Shown piece by piece: positions 58,917 to 64,000 of a DNA stretch of 64,000 nt. Location: assembly GCA_038215095.1 (NCBI GenBank), contig JBBQRG010000004.1, positions 8,939-72,938 on the forward strand, written 5' to 3'. The stretch comes from DATACN01 sp038215095 (lineage in GTDB: Bacteria; Actinomycetota; Thermoleophilia; Solirubrobacterales; Thermoleophilaceae). Under the pieces are notes generated by a model that had not been told where the DNA came from, did not search any database, and worked only from the letters and a program-made list of their open reading frames with translations. The stretch's first letter is position 1; each line of letters opens with the position of its first letter. A program made the translations under genes and the position numbers.

Positions 58917-60295
58917 GATCGAATCAGGCCAAGGACCTCGTCGCGCTTCTCCTCCAGGTGCTCGCGCGACACGAGCGACTCCAGGTTGAGGCGCAGCAGC
59001 GGCTCGGTGTTCGAGGGCCGCACGTTGAAGTGCCAGTCGTCGTAGTCCACCGAGACGCCGTCGAGGTCGCCGATCTCGCCGTCGGAGTAGCGCTCCTGGA
59101 TCTCGTGCATCTTCGCGTCCTGGTCCTCGACCTCCGAGTTGATCTCGCCGGAGATGAAGTAGTTGTTGCGCAGGGGGGCGAGAAGCTCGCTGAGCTTGCT
59201 GTCCTCGACGGACAGCAGCTCGAGGATGAGGAGGGCCGGGATCGTGCCGGAGTCGGCACAGTAGAAGTCGCGGAAGTAGTAGTGGCCAGACACCTCGCCG
59301 CCGAACGCCGCGCCGGTGTCGCGCATGCGGGTCTTGAAGAACGCGTGGCCCACGCGGTTGACCTCCGCCTTTCCGCCGTTCTTCTCCACGAGGTCGCGCA
59401 CGGCGCGGCTGGCGCGCACGTCGTAGAGGATCAGCGCGCCGGGCTCCTTGCGCAGGATCGACTCGGCCAGCAGGGCGGTCAGGAAGTCGCCGTCCACGAA
59501 CTGCGCCGTGTCGTCGATGAAGAAGCAGCGGTCGGCGTCGCCGTCCCAGGCGATGCCGAGGTCGGCGCCGGTCTCCGTGACCTTGTCGATGATGAACTTG
59601 CGGTTCTCCTCGAGCAGCGGGTTGGGCTCGTGGTCGGGGAACTCGCCGTCCGGCTCCCAGTAGAGCTCCTCGCGCTCGAGCGGGAAGCCCTCCACCAGCG
59701 GCCCCATCATCTGCCCGGCCATGCCGTTGCCGCCGTCGAGCACCACCTTCAGCGGCTTGAGCTTCGACTCGTCGATGTAGCCGAGCGCCGCCTCGCGGAA
59801 CTCGTCGCCCACGTCCTCCTGCGTGATCTCGCCGGGCGGGTCCGCGGGGTCGCCGAAGTCGCCGGCCTCGACCAGCTCCTTCAGCTCGTCGATGCCCGAT
59901 TCCCCCGACAGCGCGATAGCGCCGCGCTTGACCACCTTCGCGCCGGTGTACTTGGCCGGGTTGTGCGAGGCGGTGCATGCCAGCCCGCCGTCGAGCCCGC
60001 GCGAGCCGACGGTGAAATAGAGCATCTCGGTGGCCGCCATGCCGATGTCCAGCACGTCGGCGCCCTCGTGCGAGAGCCCCTCGATGTAGCGCTCGGCCAT
60101 CTCGGGGGCCGACAGGCGCATGTCGCGGCCCACCGCCACGCGCAGCTCGCTCGTGGACTTGTCCTCGAGGTCTGCCAGCACCCGCGCGAACGCCCGGCCG
60201 ATGCGGTAGGCCACGTCCCCGTCCATCTGGTCGGGATAGGTGCCGCGCACGTCGTAGGCCTTGAAGATGGCCGGGTCGACCGTCTGCTCGCTCAT
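58913..60295 (-). CDS. Phosphomannomutase/phosphoglucomutase
   Basis: 460 residues. It interconverts hexose 6- and 1-phosphates for nucleotide-sugar synthesis. All four active-site segments are present: 'LACTASHNPAKYTGAKVV' (phosphoserine loop TASHNP), 'IAWDGDADRCFFID' (metal loop), 'AAFGGEVSGHYYFRDF' (sugar-binding GEVSGH) and 'NVRPSNTEPLLRLNLES' (phosphate-binding RPSNTEP). Normal ManB/AlgC length. Whether mannose or glucose is preferred cannot be told. Confidence 0.95.
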   Translation of the reverse strand: MSEQTVDPAIFKAYDVRGTYPDQMDGDVAYRIGRAFARVLADLEDKSTSELRVAVGRDMRLSAPEMAERYIEGLSHEGADVLDIGMAATEMLYFTVGSRGLDGGLACTASHNPAKYTGAKVVKRGAIALSGESGIDELKELVEAGDFGDPADPPGEITQEDVGDEFREAALGYIDESKLKPLKVVLDGGNGMAGQMMGPLVEGFPLEREELYWEPDGEFPDHEPNPLLEENRKFIIDKVTETGADLGIAWDGDADRCFFIDDTAQFVDGDFLTALLAESILRKEPGALILYDVRASRAVRDLVEKNGGKAEVNRVGHAFFKTRMRDTGAAFGGEVSGHYYFRDFYCADSGTIPALLILELLSVEDSKLSELLAPLRNNYFISGEINSEVEDQDAKMHEIQERYSDGEIGDLDGVSVDYDDWHFNVRPSNTEPLLRLNLESLVSREHLEEKRDEVLGLIRS

Positions 60296-60305
60296 CGGCG
60301 GGATG

Positions 60306-61367
60306 CTAATCGCCCAGGATCCCGCGGACAGTGGCGGCGAGCTCGGCCTGGCGGCGGTCGGTCGAGCGCTCGGTGCGCTCCACGAGGGCGCCGTGTGCCA
60401 CCCGCCAGCCGGGGCGCACGGCGAGGGCCAGCGCCGCGGCGGCCAGCGCCAGCGCGATCACGAGCGGCGGCAGGCGCTGCGAGCCGCCGTCGGCCGCGGC
60501 GGACCGCTCGGGCGCGCCGGCTAGCTTCGGCGGGGCGGACGCGGAGGCGCGGGACACGCCTGAAGCATCACGCGGCGCGGCCGCCGCCGCGCCGGGCGTC
60601 GCCGCGGAGCCAAGCAGGCCGGCCACGACGGGAGCGCCGGCGAGGGCGCGGTTGGAAGTGGCGGGGCCGGCCGCGGCCGGCGTGGCGCAGCCGGAGGAGC
60701 GCCCGGCGCGCCGCAGGCGCCGCAGTCCGCCGCGCTCGGCGGCGGCCGTTCGGCGAAGCGAGATGCCCAGGCGCCTGGCGGTGAACCGGCGGCTGTGCGC
60801 GCGCTGCCCCTGGAGCCCGGCGCGCAGGACCAGCACGCGGCGCTCGAGGCCCGGCAGGGCGCTGATGCAGCCGCTCAGGCGGCGCACGTCGCGCCGGAAG
60901 CGGCGCTCGCGGGCGCCGCGCCCGGCGGCGGCGCGCCGCTGCTGCTGCTGCGTGGTCGGCCTGGCCGCCCGCCCGCTCGAGCTGCCGCCGCCCCTCGTGG
61001 GGCCGCCTGCGCTGCGCGGGCGCGGCGCCAGGGCCACGCCGTTCGCCGCGACGGCGTCGGCAACGGTCTGCGGCGCGCGCCCCGGACGCGCGGGCGCCGC
61101 GCCGGGCGCCGGCGCGGCATGGCCGCCGGGGGAGGGGAGAGCTGGAAGCGGGACGGGCGACTTCGGCGCGGGCGCCGCCGGTGCCTGTGGCAGCGGCACG
61201 CCCGGTACCGCGGGGACCTGCGGGTGCGCGGGAAGGCGCACCTTGGGCGTGCTCACGGTCGGAACCGAGAGCCCGAAGGCGGCGGTGGTGGCGGTCATGG
61301 TGGCTGCGAGGGTCAGCGCGACGAGCGCCAGCAGCCGGCGACCCGCGCTAGTCCGTCTCCCGCTCAT
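60306..61367 (-). CDS. Membrane protein with sigma-70 region-4-like extracytoplasmic domain
   Basis: 353 residues from the ATG at 61367. Signal or anchor near residues 10-32, a Pro/Ala-rich segment (40-100), then residues 160-222 ('GCISALPGLERRVLVLRAGL', 'SRRFTARRLGISLRRTAAAE', 'RGGLRRLRR') that match a sigma-factor region 4 helix-turn-helix, flanked by Cys167 and Cys227. A C-terminal helix (about 300-318) is followed by a basic tail. The order implies the helix-turn-helix domain is outside the membrane, so it is probably not a DNA-binding sigma domain in use. Function unknown. Confidence 0.75.
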   Translation of the reverse strand: MSGRRTSAGRRLLALVALTLAATMTATTAAFGLSVPTVSTPKVRLPAHPQVPAVPGVPLPQAPAAPAPKSPVPLPALPSPGGHAAPAPGAAPARPGRAPQTVADAVAANGVALAPRPRSAGGPTRGGGSSSGRAARPTTQQQQRRAAAGRGARERRFRRDVRRLSGCISALPGLERRVLVLRAGLQGQRAHSRRFTARRLGISLRRTAAAERGGLRRLRRAGRSSGCATPAAAGPATSNRALAGAPVVAGLLGSAATPGAAAAAPRDASGVSRASASAPPKLAGAPERSAAADGGSQRLPPLVIALALAAAALALAVRPGWRVAHGALVERTERSTDRRQAELAATVRGILGD

Positions 61368-63168
61368 CGTCCGCTGCCGCCACGCTGAGCGGCCGCCGGT
61401 CGAGCGCTCGCTCGCGCGCCGCCACAAGCTCCTTCATCAGCCGGTTGCGCTTGCGGCCGCGCACGCGCGCCTCGCCGAAGTCGGGCCGGTCCGCCGCCTC
61501 CTCGGCCGCGGCGCGGGCCAGGGCGCGGTGGGACTGGGCGCGCTCGCGGTCGCCGCGGTCGTCGGCCAGGCGCGCCGCCTCGCGCATCGAGCTGAAGGTC
61601 TGGGCCAGCTCCTCGTCGCTCAGCCCGGCAAGCTCCGAGGGCTCCCGCAGGGGCGCGCGCGAGTCGGCGTCCGGCTTGGCGCGGGAGCCGAACACGGTGG
61701 GCTGCTCCTCCTGCTCCGTCGCCTCGGCGGGTGGCAGCACCGACGTGTCCTGGTCATCGTGCGCGTCGCTCAGCTCGGTCTCGAGCTGCACGATGCGCCG
61801 CCGGGCCTGCTCACCCGCCTCGGCATCGGCGCGAGCCTGGGAGAGCTCCTCCCTCAGGCTCGCGATCTCCCCTCGAAGGTCTTCCACCAGCTCGTCCTCG
61901 CCCGGCGCTTCCGCCGTGGACAGGGACGCCACGTCCTCGCGCTCGGCCTCGAGCGTCGCGCGCAGCTCCTCGAGCTCGCGCTCGGAGCGCTGCAGCTCGT
62001 CCTGTGCGTTTGCAAGCTCGGCGCGGACCGCGTCCAGCTCGCCGGAGCGGTCGGGCTCGGGCTCCGCGGAAACATCGTCGGCCTCCGGCTCCTCCGGCGG
62101 CGGCCCGTCGTCGCCGTGCACCCGCGCCTCCAGCCGCGCGACCATGTCGCGCAGCGCCTGCTCGGTCTCCGCGGCCTCCGACAGCCTCGCCTCGGCGGCG
62201 GCGCGTCGCTCGCGCTCAAGGGCGGCCCTGCCCAGGTTGATCTCGAGCTCCTCGTCGAGGTCCTTCAGCACGGCCTCGGCCTGCTTCTCGGTCTGGGCCA
62301 GCCGCTCCTCGAGCTCCGACTGCCAGTCGCGCTCCTCGGCGCTGCGGGCGCGCGCGTCCTCAAGCTCGGCCCGAAGGGTCTCGGACGCCGCCTCGACTTC
62401 CGCGACGCGCCGCCGGTGCTCGTCGGCGTCCGAGCGGGTTCTCCCGAGCTGCGAGCGCAGCTCGCCGAGCTCGGCCTCCAGCCGGCCGCGCTCGTCCTGG
62501 TGTGCGCCGAGCGCCTCGGCGGACTGCTCGGCCTGGCGCCGCGCGCCATCCAGCTCCGCCTCCGCGGCGCTGCGGCGCTCCTGCTCCGCGACCAGCTCGG
62601 CGGAAGCCTGGTTCGCCTCCGCCCGCACGTCGGCCAGCCGCTGCTCGACCCCGCCGTGCCGCTGCTGCGAGCGGCGCATCTCCTCGCGCAGCTCGGACAG
62701 CTCCTCGCGCAGGCCGGAGTCCTCGTTTCGCTCCGCTTGAGCCGCCGAAAGCTCCTGGCGCAGCTGCTCGAGGGCGGCGTTGGCCTCGCCTTCGCGCTGC
62801 TCGGCCTCGGCCGCGCGCTGCTGCGCGGACTTCAAGGCGGCCTCGGTGTCCGCCCGGCGCTGCTCGAGCTCCTGCCCGCGCGCCTTCAGCTCGTCGCGCC
62901 GAGAGCTCTCGGTGTCCACCATCCGCTGCAGCAGGCTCTCGAGCTCGTCGCGGCGCCCGCGGGCGCGGTCGAGCTGGTTACGCGTCTCGCCCAGCCGGTC
63001 CTCGAGGCGGCCGATGCGTCGCCGCGCGCGGCCGCGGACGTCCTCGCCGGCAGTCTCCTGCTCGGCTGGCGCCTCCGCCTCGCCGCTCGCCCACGGCACG
63101 CTCCCCTCGTCCAATTCAGGTCCCCCGTCCGGCTGGCGTATTTCTCGCAATATGCATGATTTCCCCAC
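61348..63168 (-). CDS. Long coiled-coil protein
   Basis: 606 residues, GTG start at 63168 (a later start is possible). From about residue 45 to 500 the chain is almost continuous heptads rich in Glu, Arg, Ala and Leu ('RLEDRLGETRNQLDRARGRR', 'QLRQELSAAQAERNEDSGLR'), with a short acidic break near 'GDDGPPPEEPEADD'. The last 100 residues contain 'LSDEELAQTFSSMREAARLA', a helical region with basic end. No signal peptide or membrane helix. Likely a cytoplasmic scaffold or cell-shape/polarity protein. Overlaps the next gene by 20 bases. Confidence 0.8.
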   Translation of the reverse strand: MGKSCILREIRQPDGGPELDEGSVPWASGEAEAPAEQETAGEDVRGRARRRIGRLEDRLGETRNQLDRARGRRDELESLLQRMVDTESSRRDELKARGQELEQRRADTEAALKSAQQRAAEAEQREGEANAALEQLRQELSAAQAERNEDSGLREELSELREEMRRSQQRHGGVEQRLADVRAEANQASAELVAEQERRSAAEAELDGARRQAEQSAEALGAHQDERGRLEAELGELRSQLGRTRSDADEHRRRVAEVEAASETLRAELEDARARSAEERDWQSELEERLAQTEKQAEAVLKDLDEELEINLGRAALERERRAAAEARLSEAAETEQALRDMVARLEARVHGDDGPPPEEPEADDVSAEPEPDRSGELDAVRAELANAQDELQRSERELEELRATLEAEREDVASLSTAEAPGEDELVEDLRGEIASLREELSQARADAEAGEQARRRIVQLETELSDAHDDQDTSVLPPAEATEQEEQPTVFGSRAKPDADSRAPLREPSELAGLSDEELAQTFSSMREAARLADDRGDRERAQSHRALARAAAEEAADRPDFGEARVRGRKRNRLMKELVAARERALDRRPLSVAAADDERETD

Positions 63169-63193
63169 ACCTACGTTCGAGGAAACCTGGGGC

Positions 63194-63679
63194 TTACGCG
63201 GGAAAAGAGGTCGCGAGCGCCTTGTAGGAATCCTCGAGGCTCTGCGGCAACACTCTCACATCGCCGATCACCGGCATGAAGTTGGTGTCGCCGCCCCAGC
63301 GCGGCACCACGTGCAGGTGAACGTGGTCCTCGACCCCCGCGCCCGCCACCTTGCCCTGGTTCACGCCCAGGTTGAAGCCCTCGGGGCGGTAGGCCGCCCG
63401 GATCGCGGCCATCGAGCGCTGGGCCAGGGTCATGATCTCGGTGAGCACGTCCGCGCCGAGGCTCTCGAGCGAGCCCTCGTGCTCGTTGGGGGAGACCATC
63501 ACGTGCCCGTTCGTGTACGGGAAGGCGTTCAGCATCACGAAGGCGTGCTCGCCGCGGTGGACGACGTAGTGCCGCGTGTCGTCGTCGGACGCGAGCGCGC
63601 GGCAGAAGATGCACTCGTCGGGCTTCTCCGACTTGATGTACTCGAGGCGCCAGGGCGCCCAGAGCCGCTCTTCGGCCAC
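63194..63679 (-). CDS. HIT-family nucleotide hydrolase/phosphorylase
   Basis: 161 residues. 'APWRLEYIKSEKPDECIFCR' (the N-terminal CxxC-type start of Ap4A phosphorylase-like HIT proteins), 'VMLNAFPYTNGHVMVSPNEH', 'FNLGVNQGKVAGAGVEDHVH' and the catalytic 'HVHLHVVPRW' (H-x-H-x-H). Complete. Housekeeping hydrolysis of dinucleoside polyphosphates or nucleotidyl-amines. Two bases downstream of the CorA stop on the same strand. Confidence 0.94.
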   Translation of the reverse strand: MAEERLWAPWRLEYIKSEKPDECIFCRALASDDDTRHYVVHRGEHAFVMLNAFPYTNGHVMVSPNEHEGSLESLGADVLTEIMTLAQRSMAAIRAAYRPEGFNLGVNQGKVAGAGVEDHVHLHVVPRWGGDTNFMPVIGDVRVLPQSLEDSYKALATSFPA

Positions 63680-63681
63680 GC

Positions 63682-64000
63682 CTAGAGGAAGCCGCGGCGG
63701 CGGAAGAACGTGAGCATCGCCGCCAGCAGGAAGACCATCGTGCCGACGATGATCCAGAAGGCGGTGATGTTCTGCTCGCCCGGCACCCGCACGTTCATCC
63801 CCCAGATGCTGGCGATCAGCGTGAGCGGCAGGATCGCGACGCTGAACGCGGTGAGCACGCGCAGCACGTCGTTGACCTTGTGCGAGATCAGCTGCTCGTT
63901 CGTGGACTCGAGCGCCTCCACGATCTCCTTGAAGTTCTCGAGCATGTCCCAGATCCGCTCCGCCGCGTCGACGATGTCGTCGAAGTAGATGTCCAGGTCC
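63682..64000 (-). CDS. corA: CorA-family magnesium/divalent-cation transporter (C-terminal part)
   Basis: The gene enters from the right edge; 105 residues are visible. The stalk helix 'DIYFDDIVDAAERIWDMLEN' and 'LESTNEQLISHKVNDVLRVL' precedes helix 1 ('FSVAILPLTLIASIWGMNV'), with the family's GMN selectivity motif, and helix 2 ('AFWIIVGTMVFLLAAMLTFF') with a basic tail. This is the universal CorA C-terminus. Probably an operon with the HIT gene. Confidence 0.92.
   Translation of the reverse strand, partial: DLDIYFDDIVDAAERIWDMLENFKEIVEALESTNEQLISHKVNDVLRVLTAFSVAILPLTLIASIWGMNVRVPGEQNITAFWIIVGTMVFLLAAMLTFFRRRGFL

Noticed and set aside
60306..61367. A sigma factor gene
   Set aside because: Regions 2 and 3 are absent, and the domain is placed between a signal and a C-terminal membrane helix.
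60331..63159. A 942-codon plus-strand open frame
   Set aside because: Antisense to the sigma-like membrane protein and the coiled-coil gene; the Leu-rich repeats only mirror Glu/Gln-rich heptads.

Overview
The window is very GC-rich DNA with strong G/C third-position bias. GTG and TTG starts, four-base stop/start overlaps and long shadow ORFs are common. Gene content and protein style suggest an actinobacterium, most likely class Thermoleophilia (Solirubrobacter-like): an NHL-repeat secreted protein, small secreted Arg/Cys-rich domains, an HIT/CorA/phosphomannomutase block, and lasso-leader-like surface proteins. This placement is inferred from family knowledge, not from a search. I see no rRNA, tRNA, CRISPR array or insertion sequence, and no stretch over 300 bases lacks a gene.

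About 1-53 kb is one large accessory locus for an extracellular polysaccharide. It holds a functional-looking polyprenyl-phosphate sugar-1-phosphate transferase (1808-3262) and a second, degenerate one fused to a GT2 domain (4321-7008). It also has two Wzx/MurJ-type flippases, an O-antigen-ligase/Wzy-like polymerase (34977-36419), a Wzz-like chain-length protein without kinase (36416-37261), and an Alg14-Alg13/PssD-PssE fusion (33113-34141). Around these lie roughly sixteen other GT2/GT4 glycosyltransferases, three sugar-modifying Gfo/Idh oxidoreductases (one in a bidomain fusion), three SAM methyltransferases plus an FkbM methyltransferase, a pyruvyltransferase, a polysaccharide deacetylase, a heparinase-type lyase and two paralogous secreted beta-helix proteins. 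The genes probably build, decorate, export and trim one or more surface glycans.

Inside this locus, 28006-33037 (minus strand) is a tight seven-gene operon: ABC ATPase, ABC permease, PqqD/RRE protein, HprK-like kinase, lasso B2-type cysteine protease, LuxR-type regulator and nucleotidyltransferase. Apart from the regulator, this is the gene set of paeninodin-type lasso peptide clusters (K, B1, B2, N, D), but the lasso cyclase is absent. At 1289-1732 a small protein carries a textbook lasso-type leader motif (Y-x2-P-x-I-x3-G-x5-T), a Gly-rich body and a C-terminal LPFTG sorting signal. Together they suggest an undescribed system in which RiPP-style leader enzymes act on a cell-wall protein rather than making a lasso knot.

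About 53-58 kb holds small secreted or membrane proteins, a membrane-anchored pseudokinase, a metallo-beta-lactamase-fold protein and a secreted protein gene broken by two compensating frameshifts. About 58-64 kb looks more core: a dolichol-phosphate-mannose-type GT2, phosphomannomutase/phosphoglucomutase (supplying sugar phosphates), a membrane protein with an apparently extracytoplasmic sigma-region-4-like domain, a long coiled-coil protein, an HIT hydrolase and the C-terminal end of a CorA transporter.

Strand switches are frequent. Nine of eleven convergent gene pairs overlap at their 3' ends, and the other two are 5 and 8 bases apart.
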